DNA from: Candidatus Thiodiazotropha sp. (ex Monitilora ramsayi) | GTDB lineage: Bacteria; Pseudomonadota; Gammaproteobacteria; Chromatiales; Chromatiaceae | NCBI GenBank assembly: GCA_025655595.1 | Contig: JAHXIO010000003.1 | Coordinates: 306,406-370,405 of the forward strand | Direction of reading: 5' to 3' | DNA length: 64,000 nt | Part shown: positions 31,281 to 40,910 of the stretch, piece after piece | Position numbering within the stretch: the stretch's first letter is position 1 | Layout: each line of letters begins with the position of its first letter | The notes under the pieces: generated by a model | The model's input: the letters and a program-made list of their open reading frames with translations, nothing else | Database searches by the model: none | Told to the model about the DNA's origin: nothing | Position numbers and translations under genes: made by a program

Positions 31281-31478
31281 TTAGCTTTCTCTGCACAGTC
31301 TTCCAAGCACAGAAATCTCAATCAGCCCAGTTATGCCGTTTTCATTGACTGACTTGTTCTCGAGGATTAGCCCTCCGAGTACGATCGTCTGGTGTCCTTC
31401 AAGGCCACAACGCTTTCGATGTTCCACTGCAGCAACGCAGGTTGTTACCCATCGCTTAGAGGGTTCGGATGTTAAAAC
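31281..31478 (-). pseudogene. Secretin (GspD/PilQ-type) C-terminal fragment
   Basis: The open minus-strand stretch reads GHQTIVLGGLILEN, then GLIEISVLGRLCRE. This matches the conserved end of secretins (typically GQTIVLGGLI... and VPLLGDIPVLGRLFR). Only about 60 residues remain, bounded by stops on both sides with no start codon, so this is a decayed piece of a type II secretion, type IV pilus or phage secretin gene. Confidence 0.6.
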
Positions 31479-32057
31479 TCATTCTCACTCAGAACTGATT
31501 ATCTGAAACCCCTACTCGGTCAAACCCGAAATATCAGCTTCGGAGGTATGTTTGTCGATATAAAGCACGCCAAACTGTCGGTCAATGCATTTGTGGAGGT
31601 CACGGTTTTTCTGGTAGTGAATAAACAACAAGAATCCTTCTGCACTCCAGCCTTTGTAATACATAGTAAAGAGTCGAGAGCCTGGCTGATGTTCATTGAC
31701 CCAAATGCAGATGCGGTACAAGCACTACACATGTTTATTGTCTAATAATTCTGATCCGGCTTACTCAGGTGGTTTATGTAGATTATTCCCAGATACACAT
31801 ATATAATTCATTGAAAACTCAGCGCAACAATAGGTTAACCTCTTGATCCACCGTCCAGGGAAAAGGTTTGGCCAGGAGTGCTTCCCCGGTTAGATTTCGC
31901 TCAGTAATCTAGGTGTTAGAGTGGGAGTACACCGTAGCTGCCGCCAGTCTCGGCGACAACCACAGAGCAGACCCCACCCTGCGGTGTCGCATAAAGTGCG
32001 GGTCGGACAAACAAGCCGTTTACCCTCCCATTATGTAAGTACAAGACAGGAGCAACA
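31479..32057. other. Intergenic stretch before the phosphorylase gene
   Basis: Overlapping short frames lie at about 31512-31745 on both strands, with weak or no ribosome sites and no recognised family. The last 30 bases hold the strong ribosome site of the phosphorylase gene. No other feature was seen. Confidence 0.4.
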
Positions 32058-33812
32058 ATGCCCCAGACCCTGCCGCGCGGCGTTATGCTCAACGCCTATC
32101 CGGACAGTATCGGCGCCACGTTCGCTGATACCGTAAAAATGCTCAAACGCACTGAGTTCAAGGATACGTTTTCTCTGTTTTATATCCTGCCGACATTTTT
32201 CCACAGCGACCTCGATCGTGGCTTCTCTGTGATCGACTACGACATCAACGAAGAGTTGGTGCAACCTGAAGACCTCGCGGCTCTCGATGAACTCGGTATC
32301 CAGATGAAGCTGGACTTGGTGCTCAACCATTTGTCGGTGCGCTCACCCCAGTTCGTGGACTTGATGAGGCACGGCGCTGACTCCGAGTACGCTGACTTCT
32401 TCATCGATTGGGACGAATTCTGGAAGGACCACGGCGTCGTCTGTGACGACGGCCATGTGGTACCTGACAAGGAATGCTTGGATAAGCAGTTCATGCGCAA
32501 ACCTGAACTGCCCATCATGAAGTTGCGTTTTCCCAATGGCCAGATCAAGACCTATTGGAACACTTTCTACAAGAAGGTTGAATTCGAGGAAATCGACGTC
32601 AGTGAGCTGGAAGCGATCGAAGGTATCGATGTCAATCGGGCCAGGGAGCTGCAACACAAGATTTGCATTGTACTTGAAGAGAACGGCATGCTCAGCGCGG
32701 AGGATCTGGCGGAATTTTCCGGCAACAACGAAAGGATTCAACAGAAACTATTGAACGTCGTCTGCAAAAAGCGCGACTTCCTGGGTCAGATGGACCTCAA
32801 CGCCCGCTCCGAAAAAGTCTGGGATTTTTACGCCGACACGTTGAAGAAACTAGCGGGTTATGGCGCCAGGATCATCCGCCTGGATGCGTTCGCCTATCTG
32901 CACAAGCAACCGTGCGAGGCGAATTTTTTCAACCGTCCCGGCACCTGGGATTACCTTGAACAAGTACGCCAGCTTGCTGACCAGTACGGCCTGATTGTCT
33001 TTCCGGAAATCCACGCTGAATACGGCGCGGGCATTCACGAGGAAATCGCCGCCAAAGGCTACCCGATCTACGACTTCTTCTTCCCCGGGCTGGTTATCCA
33101 TGCCCTGGAGCACAGCGACAATCGTGCACTATTGCGCTGGATCGCCGACATCCGCAGCAAGGGCCTGCAAACCATCAACATGCTAGGCTGTCATGACGGC
33201 ATTCCGATACTGGATCTACGCGGCAAAGAGATCGACGGAGAAACCTATTCCGGCCTGCTGGACGATGCCAGCATCGACACCATCGTTGACCTGATCCTGC
33301 AGCGTGGCGGGCTGACAAAGGAACTGTACGATGCTGACGGCAACAAGATCGATTACTACCAGGTCAACGCCACCTTCTTCAGCGCCCTGGGCGAGGACGA
33401 ACAGAAGCTACGCTTGGCTCGCGCGATCCAGATGTTCATGCCCGGCCTGCCCGAGGTCTGGTACCTAGATCTGTTCGCCGGTACCAACGACTACGCCGCC
33501 GCAAAACGCGGGCACACCGCCAGTCACAAGGAAATCAACCGCACCACGTTCAGGATCGCAGACATCGAGCATGGCCTGACTCAAACCGTGGTGCTTGATC
33601 AACTTGAGTTGATCCGCTTGCGTAACACCTCACCAGCATTCGACGGCGACATGGAAATCATCGATACGGAGCCTTATCAACTTCATATTGTATGGCGAAA
33701 CTGCGATGACGTCCTTGCGCTGAAAGCGGACCTCCGCAATCATCATTTCGGGATTTTCGCCATTGAGGGTGATGACGAAAAGCCACTTTTGACTTTCGCA
33801 CGCGAGAACTGA
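32058..33812 (+). CDS. GH13_18 sugar phosphorylase (sucrose/glucosylglycerate phosphorylase type)
   Basis: The protein has 584 residues. It shows the conserved blocks of alpha-amylase-family GH13: DLVLNH (86-91), RIIRLDAFAY with nucleophile D276, VFPEIH with acid/base E317, and GCHD with D380. The Ala-Phe-Ala-Tyr context and the C-terminal region match subfamily 18, which phosphorolyses sucrose, sucrose 6'-phosphate or glucosylglycerate to glucose 1-phosphate; the exact substrate cannot be read from sequence by eye. An insert of about 65 residues (about 176-238) containing a helix-hairpin-helix-like stretch separates the two halves of the barrel and is longer than in classical sucrose phosphorylases. 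AGGAG lies six bases before the ATG. A decayed HAD sugar-phosphatase gene follows directly. Confidence 0.88.
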   Translation: MPQTLPRGVMLNAYPDSIGATFADTVKMLKRTEFKDTFSLFYILPTFFHSDLDRGFSVIDYDINEELVQPEDLAALDELGIQMKLDLVLNHLSVRSPQFVDLMRHGADSEYADFFIDWDEFWKDHGVVCDDGHVVPDKECLDKQFMRKPELPIMKLRFPNGQIKTYWNTFYKKVEFEEIDVSELEAIEGIDVNRARELQHKICIVLEENGMLSAEDLAEFSGNNERIQQKLLNVVCKKRDFLGQMDLNARSEKVWDFYADTLKKLAGYGARIIRLDAFAYLHKQPCEANFFNRPGTWDYLEQVRQLADQYGLIVFPEIHAEYGAGIHEEIAAKGYPIYDFFFPGLVIHALEHSDNRALLRWIADIRSKGLQTINMLGCHDGIPILDLRGKEIDGETYSGLLDDASIDTIVDLILQRGGLTKELYDADGNKIDYYQVNATFFSALGEDEQKLRLARAIQMFMPGLPEVWYLDLFAGTNDYAAAKRGHTASHKEINRTTFRIADIEHGLTQTVVLDQLELIRLRNTSPAFDGDMEIIDTEPYQLHIVWRNCDDVLALKADLRNHHFGIFAIEGDDEKPLLTFAREN

Positions 33813-33817
33813 AAACC

Positions 33818-33990
33818 ATGAAGATACTGGCGCCGATCTCGACCGTACGTTGCTCTCGAACGGTCACTGGCCCGCCGACGAGCAGTACGGCGTGCGCCCC
33901 CCGTATGTACTGGTCGGCGATGTCGGCACCACTATCCGCCGCTACGGTGATGACCAATGGTATGACGACGAAGGCTGGGCAGATCGATGA
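33818..33990 (+). pseudogene. Decayed HAD (IIB-type) sugar-phosphate phosphatase
   Basis: ATG at 33818 gives MKILA, then the frame shifts and continues DLDRTLLSNGHWPADEQYG (HAD motif I) and directly VRPPYVLVGDVGTTI...WYDDEGW before a stop. The frame is restored by assuming one lost base just before GATCTCGAC. The phosphatase core between motif I and GDVGTTI is deleted. Intact relatives (sucrose-6-phosphate, mannosyl- or glucosyl-phosphoglycerate phosphatases) have about 250 residues. It starts six bases after the phosphorylase stop, so the two were once an operon for a compatible solute or disaccharide. Confidence 0.7.
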
Positions 33991-34051
33991 TCCCGATATC
34001 GGGGCTTACATGTAGAGTAGTTTTTTGATTATCCGTTGTCACTGGATGTAA

Positions 34052-34876
34052 TTAATCGATCGGTACCAAGCGGATACCATCGGCAATCACATACCCATCC
34101 GCCTGATCGGTCAGCTCGACATGATAAGCGCCCCCCTGGATAAAGTTGAAAGTGCCCAATAGATTCCATTTGGCTCCGTTGGTTTGTTGATTAACCGTGA
34201 CGGGTGTTTCACCACCCTCATGCATGACACTGTAGACGGTGTTGGTTGCCCGATTCGGATGCGAGGTCCATCTTGCATGGACTTCATACTGCCCGGTTTT
34301 GGGGATCGTCAGGTTCCAACGGAATCGGTTCGGTGCAGCATTGACGAGTGAGACCATGATTGAGTCTGCGATGACATAGCCGTTTGCCTGATCGGTAAGA
34401 TTGACACTATAACCCTGCCCTGAGGTAAAACTGTAGGTGCCCAGCAGGTTCCACACACCACCGTTTAGTTGCTGATTTATACTGGCAGCCTGATCACCTG
34501 CATCAGAGCTGATGGTATAGCTTGCGTTGCTTGCACGGTTCGGATGAGCCGTCCATCGTGCAAAGACACGATACTGATCCGTTTGTGGTACATCGAACCA
34601 CCAGTATGCCGTGTTCGGCTGTGCATCGATCGGTACGATCTTTATCGCGTCGGCAATGACGTAACCATCTGCCTGATCGGTCAGGGTGATTGTGTAGCTG
34701 TTGGTCTGGCTGTAGCTGAAGGTACCCAACAAATTCCAGGCAGCGCCATTGAACCTCTGGTCCACACTGACCTGCGTTTCCCGGGTTTCATCAACAATGT
34801 GATAGGCCGCATTCGAGGCACGATTCTCATGACTGGTCCAGCGCGCATAGACCTGGTACTGAAACGCTCCAAAATT
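34052..34876 (-). pseudogene. 5'-truncated golvesin/Xly CBD-like repeat protein
   Basis: An open stretch of 275 codons encodes more than three tandem units of about 75-80 residues with the pattern YRVFARWTAHPNRASN...Y.I, then QQ.NGG.WNLLGTY.F, then V.LTDQA.GYVIADSI. This matches the golvesin/Xly carbohydrate-binding-like domain. The frame begins directly after a stop at 34877-34879 in the middle of a unit, with no start codon or signal peptide, so the N-terminus of the original secreted protein has been lost. A downstream ATG at 34765 could start a shorter product, but it lies inside a domain. Confidence 0.7.
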
Positions 34877-35042
34877 TCACTATTTGCATCATTAGTCAAT
34901 CCATTCAGTGACTTCGGTTTGTGCGGATAGCCAATTAAAGAATATGTCGTATTTTCTTGATTCTATTCAATGCAATTACGCGCAGAAAGTCTTATAGTTT
35001 AATTGTAAGACAATGAATTTCATTACATTGAGGGGGTAGGCT

Positions 35043-35558
35043 ATGCCTGTTCATCTCGAGCCTCTAGATGTTTCTGCTGACCTTGAGAACTTCCACTCGG
35101 TTTTGATTGTCTCCTGTCCTGTTTGCCCGCCGATGTATCTGGCGATGCAGCAGAACTCGCCCTTCATTGAGTTCTTCAAGAGGGGCCTCAAGGCAGGTGC
35201 TTTCGAAGACTACATCCAGTCTATTCGCAAACCGCTCGAGCAACGCGGTGTTCGAACCGGTGCGTATTCCATCCACACGCCGACTCCGATGATGTGCGTT
35301 TGGACGGAGTGGCAGCGCAGCCGCTTATTGAAGCGTGCCAGGGACTATGAGGCAGTACTCGTATTAGGATGCGATTCTGCCACGTACACGGCACAGGACG
35401 TCCTTAAGAAGGCCGATTGCCAAGTAATTAAAGGCATGCAGATGATCGGCACCACAAATGCTACCTTAAAGGTCCGGTTTCCCCTAACGATTGAACTCGA
35501 TATGAATTGTGTGTTGAAGAATGACAGCGCACGAAAGCACAATACGATCTTGGGCTAG
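35043..35558 (+). CDS. Hypothetical protein with CPVC motif
   Basis: The protein has 171 residues. It begins with a beta-strand-like SVLIVSCPVCPP (CxxC), then a helix, a second strand AVLVLGCDSAT with another Cys, and RFPLTIELDMNCV near the end. The alternating strand/helix pattern and the conserved-looking cysteines suggest a Rossmann-like cytoplasmic protein that could bind a metal or cofactor. I do not recognise the family. AGGGGG precedes the ATG. Its neighbours are a broken gene and repeats, so the context gives no function. Confidence 0.7.
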   Translation: MPVHLEPLDVSADLENFHSVLIVSCPVCPPMYLAMQQNSPFIEFFKRGLKAGAFEDYIQSIRKPLEQRGVRTGAYSIHTPTPMMCVWTEWQRSRLLKRARDYEAVLVLGCDSATYTAQDVLKKADCQVIKGMQMIGTTNATLKVRFPLTIELDMNCVLKNDSARKHNTILG

Positions 35559-35953
35559 ACGTCGTTGTAATCGTCTTTGGGGCGACATTGTTAAAGTCAG
35601 AAAGTAGGCGAGAGCAAACAATCTTCGGCTTCACCCCCTGTCTCTCCGGCCCGTAATTTTGAATGCCGCTTGCGGGTTTCTGCCTTTCACTGCCGAAACC
35701 AAGACATCTGCTTTGAGTATTAAATTTCCGGTCTCAGTTAGGACAGCAAGTGACTCCTCTTGGCCGAAAGCGGGCGAGCATGCTCTATTCCAATGTTCTA
35801 TATCAACGATTGTTTAATTATGTCTCCTTTGCGACATAAGCGGTCGTTGGCTTTGGCACCAATAAAATTATCATTGTTTAAAACAGACACTAACGTAATT
35901 TTAAGATGACTCAAATTAATCACATATGCGATAGATTACATTTCTTCGCCAAC
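35559..35953. other. Intergenic stretch with interspersed repeat
   Basis: This lies between convergent genes. It holds a copy of the roughly 100-bp repeat and no convincing gene or terminator. Confidence 0.5.
35753..35845. repeat. Interspersed repeat, internally shortened
   Basis: It starts CTCCTCTTGGCCGAAAGCGG and jumps to GCTCTATTCCAATGTTCTAT, lacking the GTAACTATCTAATACC segment. It then continues normally to TTTGCGACATAAGCGG. Confidence 0.75.
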
Positions 35954-36637
35954 TCAATCACACGACAGGTAGAAAGAAGCGGTTCTCTCATCTTTATTCG
36001 CAGCATAGTAAGTTATCTTACAATTTTCTATTGAGGCAGACTCTCCCAGTGCTGGGTTAACATGACGGCCCTTCCCATCAATCAAATCAGTGTATCGAAG
36101 CCGAATGATCGGTGGTGTATTTTTCGAATAATATGACAGTGTCATCATAATATTTGATCCCGCTATCAGCCTGGCATCGTTAAGTTTCATTGCGAAACGC
36201 TGACCGCTTCTAACAGCCGAAATGGGCTCTGGTACCTGTACTTCATCACCATTTGATATAAATGGATTTACATTCTTTTCAGAGGGAATGAGTTTTTCTA
36301 AAAGCGCATAGAAAACTCCTTGCTTACAGTTTGACTGCGATTTAATTGAATCAGCTAGTTCGTATTGGAGTATTCCTTGGGTTTCCTTAGTTGAATAGCT
36401 TCCCGCCCCGACAATTCCGAGATCAACCAATTTTTTAACGAGGCCGGCTATTTCTGCATTTACCTCTCCACTCAGTGATATCTCGTTCGATTGACTGGAT
36501 TGCTGTACATTCTTGTTACATATTTGATCAGCAGTATTGGCGATGATTTCAAGTGCTTCTTTTTTATTTTCCATGCTATCCGCAATAGAAAATGTTGACA
36601 TGAGAAAAAGAATAGAGAAAAACGCGAATCGATTCAT
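35954..36637 (-). CDS. Exported hypothetical protein
   Basis: The protein has 227 residues. The start at ATG 36637 has GGGAG seven bases upstream and gives a clear signal peptide (MNRFAFFSILFLMSTFSIA, then DS), so the product is periplasmic or secreted. The mature part has a helical N-terminal half (LVKKLVDLGIVGAGSY) and a beta-rich C-terminal half (IIRLRYTDLIDG) ending in SFYLSCD, with a few cysteines that could pair. No family was recognised. The gene stands alone. Confidence 0.75.
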   Translation of the reverse strand: MNRFAFFSILFLMSTFSIADSMENKKEALEIIANTADQICNKNVQQSSQSNEISLSGEVNAEIAGLVKKLVDLGIVGAGSYSTKETQGILQYELADSIKSQSNCKQGVFYALLEKLIPSEKNVNPFISNGDEVQVPEPISAVRSGQRFAMKLNDARLIAGSNIMMTLSYYSKNTPPIIRLRYTDLIDGKGRHVNPALGESASIENCKITYYAANKDERTASFYLSCD

Positions 36638-36733
36638 TATTAGCTCCCTCATTATGGTGTTTAAAATATCCCTGTTATGGTGATGATTTTGAACATCGCG
36701 CGGGAGGGACCCCCTTAACGGACGCCCCCCAGT

Positions 36734-36769
36734 CCAGACGCGTATGTGCAGCTTTTCGCATGCGATTCC
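36734..36769 (-). ncRNA. Decayed group II intron domain V
   Basis: On the minus strand GAATCGCATGCGAAAAGCTG followed by CACATACGCGTC resembles the 34-nt catalytic domain V hairpin (usual form GAGCCG.ATGCG-GAAA-CGCAC.TACGGTTC), with several substitutions. It lies just downstream of the maturase remnant, as domain V should. Confidence 0.55.
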
Positions 36770-36869
36770 TGGATTTTACTCGCTTTCGCAACGGGCATGT
36801 TAAAAAAGACCACATGCTGCCGTTATTTTTACACGATTCGCAGTAAGGGGGCTTTCGGCTTCTTCAGCG

Positions 36870-37195
36870 CCGAGTTAATTGACACCAGTTGAAGCTGTTA
36901 CGATTACCGCCTCTGTGATTCAGTTATTTGAAGGCTGCCTCTATGGCGTGTCCGTAATAGCTGTGCAGGGCCTTTTCATTACTGAGCAGTCCGTAGTAGT
37001 TGTAGTGTCCCACCAGCTTCCGGTTCAGCTCTTTGATGAACTGTCGTCCCGGCTGATGGTGGTTGTCCTTAATCCACTACGTCAGCCAACGCTGACCCGT
37101 TGAAGTGTCTTGCGCACGGTGCACTTTATCACTCTCAGTTCGCCTCACTGGTCTTTTGCCCAGTATATCTCAAAGACAAGATAGGAGAACCGTCG
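36870..37195 (-). pseudogene. Group II intron reverse transcriptase/maturase, C-terminal remnant
   Basis: The minus strand reads FSYLVFEIYWAKDQ, stop, GELRVIKCTVRKTLQ and, after a frame change, IKELNRKLVGHYNYYGLLSN, then AFK-stop-LNHRGGNRNSFNW. This matches the maturase and HNH-proximal C-terminus of group II intron proteins (LGFTHYWGK..., KL.GHYAYYG..., LNRRS...). At least three stops or shifts are present. The RT domain is missing, so the intron is dead. Confidence 0.7.
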
Positions 37196-37671
37196 CCTAA
37201 GACCCGGATGAACCCGGCTGGATAAAAAAAGGTGTCGGAGAGAAATGAGAATACGATAGATTATCAGTTATCAGCGACCCCCTATTACATTAAACATTGA
37301 TGGGTGCCTGACAGCTTATTTTTCATGTCTGCTCTAGGGTCATATTAATAATTGTATGGTCACAACCTTAATGTCTGGTATTGGCCGAAACCGGTAACTA
37401 TCTAATACCCTCTATTCCAATGCTCTATATCAACGATTGTTCAATTATGTCTTCTTTGTGACCGAAGCGGACCTCCGAAGTGACGTTGGAGAGCTTCCGC
37501 TTCCCACCAACTCAAAACTTTACCTCTGATCGGTATGCGACAGAAATTCATCGCAAGCGGAATTCAGCTAGGTCGTGATGAATGACAGGGGACGGTATAA
37601 AAAACGGTCATTATCAAGAGGAAAAAAATAATCCCCTACCAGTCGGAACCGAGCCTTAAGGATCGAATCAG
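37196..37671. other. Intergenic stretch with interspersed repeat
   Basis: Between the intron remnant and the ankyrin gene terminus. It holds one full copy of the roughly 100-bp repeat and no gene. Confidence 0.5.
37370..37472. repeat. Interspersed repeat, full length
   Basis: It runs from AATGTCTGGTATTGGCCGAA through the CTCTATTCCAATG joint to TTTGTGACCGAAGCGGACC. The ends are imperfectly inverted (ATGTC.G / AGCGGAC). Confidence 0.8.
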
Positions 37672-39306
37672 TCAATGTCTATTTTTTCCGCGGGTAGATA
37701 CCCAGGTGACCTCTGAAAGTCCAGTATCGACAAACATAAACAACTCAAGGTTATTTCTCCCTATACTAGCACTAAACTCTAGCCGCATATCATCTCCCAG
37801 TTTACCCTCAAGCGATTCAGGCATGATCTCGTCGACGATCTTAATCCACCGGTCCACTCTAAAACTGTCTGTCTTAGTGAAGGAATTACCTGATATGTAC
37901 TGGCGGGCTTCGTCTATTTCATTAATGCTAAACTCCTTTAAACCCAAAATCTGTTCAAGTGCTTGTTGCGCAACATGTCTGTAGCGGTCGATTAATGTCT
38001 GTTTTTCAGGCAAAGATTCCGCATACTTTGCCATTAGGTATTCCCTGGTGAATTTATCCTCGATACATTGTTTTATCCAATCCTGACTACCCAGAACGAA
38101 TGCCGGCATACCTTTTCCTATCGCAAGCTTTATAAACTTTCCTCTGCTGTGCCTTCCCCAATATCCTCTAGTAACTAGGGAGTGCATTTCCTTGAGTGTA
38201 AGCCTGCTAGCATCAAACATCCTGTCAAACGAGTCTGGGTCGTTATAGTACATTGTCCTGTTCAGACGATAATGCAAAGTATCATAATCATAGAAATCGT
38301 CTGGTGCATGACAATCAGTGATGCCATGAGCTTCGACAAATTTTATTATCTTTTTTCCGCTACTATGGATATCGGCGAGATGCGCCGCCCATCGAGCATT
38401 CATCCTGTTATTGCTAACGTGGTGAATGTCTGCTCCAAGCGCCATGAGCTTTTCGCATAAATCTATGGTGTATTGCTGGCTGCTGACCTCAGTGCAGATC
38501 GCGATAAATAATGGTGTGGCGCCCCAGCTATTTTCATGATTGGGATTAGCGCCTGCCCTGATTGCCGGTACCATGAGGTAGTGTGTCCGTTGGTCCTCTG
38601 CCATCAGTGTCAAGGCACTGTCTCCACAGCTGTCGACTGCATTAATATTATCCGCATTTTCAATCAGGTAAGCACTAACACTTTTTGCGATAAACTTGAC
38701 AGCAGTTATCAACAAAGATGAACCCTTGTAGAGATACACGGCTTCTTCGTGTCTGTTTTCGGTTACTACCTTGCTGTTGAGAGTTGTATTGATATCTACG
38801 CCGCGATTAAGAAAAAGCTTAAACGCATCAATATCATCGAATTCAATTATCAGGTAAACGAGTGGAATTCCACCTATAGACACATCAACATTTAAGTTGC
38901 TGTCATTCAACATTTTCCGAACTGTTTTTTTATCCTTGGTGTGCAGGGCATGGAACAAATTGAATTCAGGGCTGTGCTTACGAATAGTGTTGATAACTGT
39001 GGATTTACTGACCCGGCGTCCCTTCTTTATGTATATAGGATCAGCATTACTACCATCATCGTAGCCGACTTCAATAGCCAGGCATTCCGGTTTGAGTTTT
39101 CGAAGCGTTGCAAGCAAACCATCGATATCGACAGTGGTACCACCTAGCAGCTCAGCTAAAACAACCCCTTGGATGTCGGTACGGTTGACAACACCGTACC
39201 CAAATTCGACATTCTCTTGGCCGTAATCACCGATTATCTCTTTTGCCAGCTGCAATACGGTTTCTTCTGGATGAAAAAAGACGGTATTGATACTGATTTC
39301 GGACAT
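37672..39306 (-). CDS. Ankyrin-repeat protein
   Basis: The protein has 544 residues. Residues about 110-330 contain five or so ankyrin repeats (for example DDIDAFKLFLNRGVDINTTL, DSCGDSALTLM and NHENSWGATPLFIAICTE). The N-terminal 110 residues (VFFHPEETVLQLAKEIIGDY, then a GGTTVDIDGLLATLRKLKPE segment) and the C-terminal 200 residues were not recognised; the last 70 are beta-rich. AAGGAG lies six bases before the ATG. There is no signal peptide, so a cytoplasmic protein-binding role is likely, perhaps an effector or immunity protein. The gene is monocistronic. Confidence 0.8.
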   Translation of the reverse strand: MSEISINTVFFHPEETVLQLAKEIIGDYGQENVEFGYGVVNRTDIQGVVLAELLGGTTVDIDGLLATLRKLKPECLAIEVGYDDGSNADPIYIKKGRRVSKSTVINTIRKHSPEFNLFHALHTKDKKTVRKMLNDSNLNVDVSIGGIPLVYLIIEFDDIDAFKLFLNRGVDINTTLNSKVVTENRHEEAVYLYKGSSLLITAVKFIAKSVSAYLIENADNINAVDSCGDSALTLMAEDQRTHYLMVPAIRAGANPNHENSWGATPLFIAICTEVSSQQYTIDLCEKLMALGADIHHVSNNRMNARWAAHLADIHSSGKKIIKFVEAHGITDCHAPDDFYDYDTLHYRLNRTMYYNDPDSFDRMFDASRLTLKEMHSLVTRGYWGRHSRGKFIKLAIGKGMPAFVLGSQDWIKQCIEDKFTREYLMAKYAESLPEKQTLIDRYRHVAQQALEQILGLKEFSINEIDEARQYISGNSFTKTDSFRVDRWIKIVDEIMPESLEGKLGDDMRLEFSASIGRNNLELFMFVDTGLSEVTWVSTRGKNRH

Positions 39307-40032
39307 GCCTACTCCTTATAATCCCTGACATTTCCAAGAATAATTCAGATTTAACATATTGCTAAACTGAATCACACCTCGATCTTTGTTGACTTTGACA
39401 GCTATTTGGTTTCCAGAATTTCCCATACGATATATTATTTGGATCAAAAGGGTCAGAATCAATTGGTTCCCACGTTAAGTCCGCTTAGAGTCATAACGAC
39501 CATCGTACACTACCGAACTGAATGTCTTCTACTGGCCGAAACCCGTAATTATCAAATATCCTCTATTCCAATGTTCTATATTGACGATTGCCAAATCATT
39601 TCTCCTTTGCGACCATTCCAGACATCACGAGTAGTCTATGAGTCGAAGGCAGATCTGATCAAAGCGGACATTTCCCTTCGCCTCCGGAAATGCCGAGGCC
39701 GGCCAGTTGCGGATCTCCATGGCAGAATGGCCATACTGCCGGAGACGATTAGTAGGAGCCAATTCGCTTATGCTACCAAATGGTCTCCGTTTTTTGTAGA
39801 AATAGAAGCAACTTGACACATAGGAATTAATTTTCTACGCTTATTCTCGAATGGATTTAATACCAAGCCATTTTTGGCTGCTAAGCACGGAAGCAGGTAC
39901 CTTATTTCTCCGCTTCCCTCTTTTGTAATCACGCATTTTGCGTGTGAATGGTCGTGCCTAGCTTAACTGCTGGAAACCATTAATATTTAGGTTTCCTTAA
40001 TACTACGCAATTCGCCTTTGGAGGATGAGACC
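39307..40032. other. Divergent intergenic region upstream of the DUF2589 operon
   Basis: It holds a full interspersed repeat (39522-39625). A CACGCA-TTT-TGCGTG palindrome at about 39942-39956, 75 bases before the first operon gene, may be an operator. Short frames at 39625-39819 show no recognised family. The promoters of the ankyrin gene and the plus-strand operon must both lie here. Confidence 0.45.
39522..39625. repeat. Interspersed repeat, full length
   Basis: It runs ATGTCTTCTACTGGCCGAAA, then CTCTATTCCAATGTTCTATA, to TTTGCGACCATTCCAGACAT. Confidence 0.8.
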
Positions 40033-40686
40033 ATGCCTAGTCCAGGTCAAGAGTTATCAAGCATCGACTTTGAATCGATGATAGGTGGTCCTTTAGTAGC
40101 GGTTATAAATGCTCAAGCTCAAGCTGCTATGTCCACCGTCAATTTCATTAAAGAAGTCGGTTTCAAGAAGCCGAGTGCTGAGCAAGATGCTGGCGGCGAT
40201 ACATCTACAGAAGAACCTATCTATGTCACTTTTAAATACCCTAAAGAACTAAGTCCTTACGTTCCGGCTGTTCCAGCAGATCCTAGTGCAACACCACCGG
40301 TCGCCGGATCCCCTGCTATACCGGCAGTTTATGAAACACAGGAACTTCAGGTTCCTATTCTTACAATCCTACCGATCCCATTTATCCGTGTAGATTTGGC
40401 AACTGTCGACTTCAATGCAAAAATCAATTCTGTTGAGTACCGCAAAACCAATACCGACCTTAAGGTTGCAGCATCACTCGAAGCGAAGGCTGGTTGGCTT
40501 TGGGGGTCGGCGAAACTAAAAGTATCGACTTCGTTCCAACGGACGACTCAGCAAGGCAATTCTGTGAATCGCACCTATTCGATGGCAGTGCATGTTAAGG
40601 CTGTTCAGGATGAAATGCCGGCAGGTATGGAAAAGATGCTCGGGATACTGGAAGGTGCTATAACCTCCACACCTGCGTCACCATAG
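40033..40686 (+). CDS. DUF2589 family protein
   Basis: The protein has 217 residues. The N-terminus LSSIDFESMIGGPLVAVINA followed by QAQAAMSTVNFIKEVGF is characteristic of DUF2589, and the central beta-rich part (LTILPIPFIRVDLATVDFNA, then VEYRKT) also fits. A proline-rich insert (PAVPADPSATPP) is present. There is no signal peptide. GGAGG lies seven bases before ATG 40033. It is the first gene of a four-gene plus-strand operon facing the cassette array. The family has no established function; self-assembly is plausible because members often occur in sets. Confidence 0.8.
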   Translation: MPSPGQELSSIDFESMIGGPLVAVINAQAQAAMSTVNFIKEVGFKKPSAEQDAGGDTSTEEPIYVTFKYPKELSPYVPAVPADPSATPPVAGSPAIPAVYETQELQVPILTILPIPFIRVDLATVDFNAKINSVEYRKTNTDLKVAASLEAKAGWLWGSAKLKVSTSFQRTTQQGNSVNRTYSMAVHVKAVQDEMPAGMEKMLGILEGAITSTPASP

Positions 40687-40910
40687 GAGGTTTATTTCCT
40701 TCAATAGGGTCATTGGACCTCTGTCTGCCGTGAGGTGATGGCCTCCTGTGAGCCAACAAGTTCCAAGGGGACCATTAAGACAAATGCCAAAATTAGTGCC
40801 AGATTGAGCTGAAACGTATTACCACATTTGCCATACGCCATGACGAATGTGCAGGATATGGTCAAAATGGTATTTGATTATTAGATATTATTCAGACAAC
40901 TGAGGAAACA

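Noticed and set aside
39406..39816. Plus-strand frame of 136 codons
   Set aside because: Its middle is a copy of the interspersed repeat, so it is not a gene.
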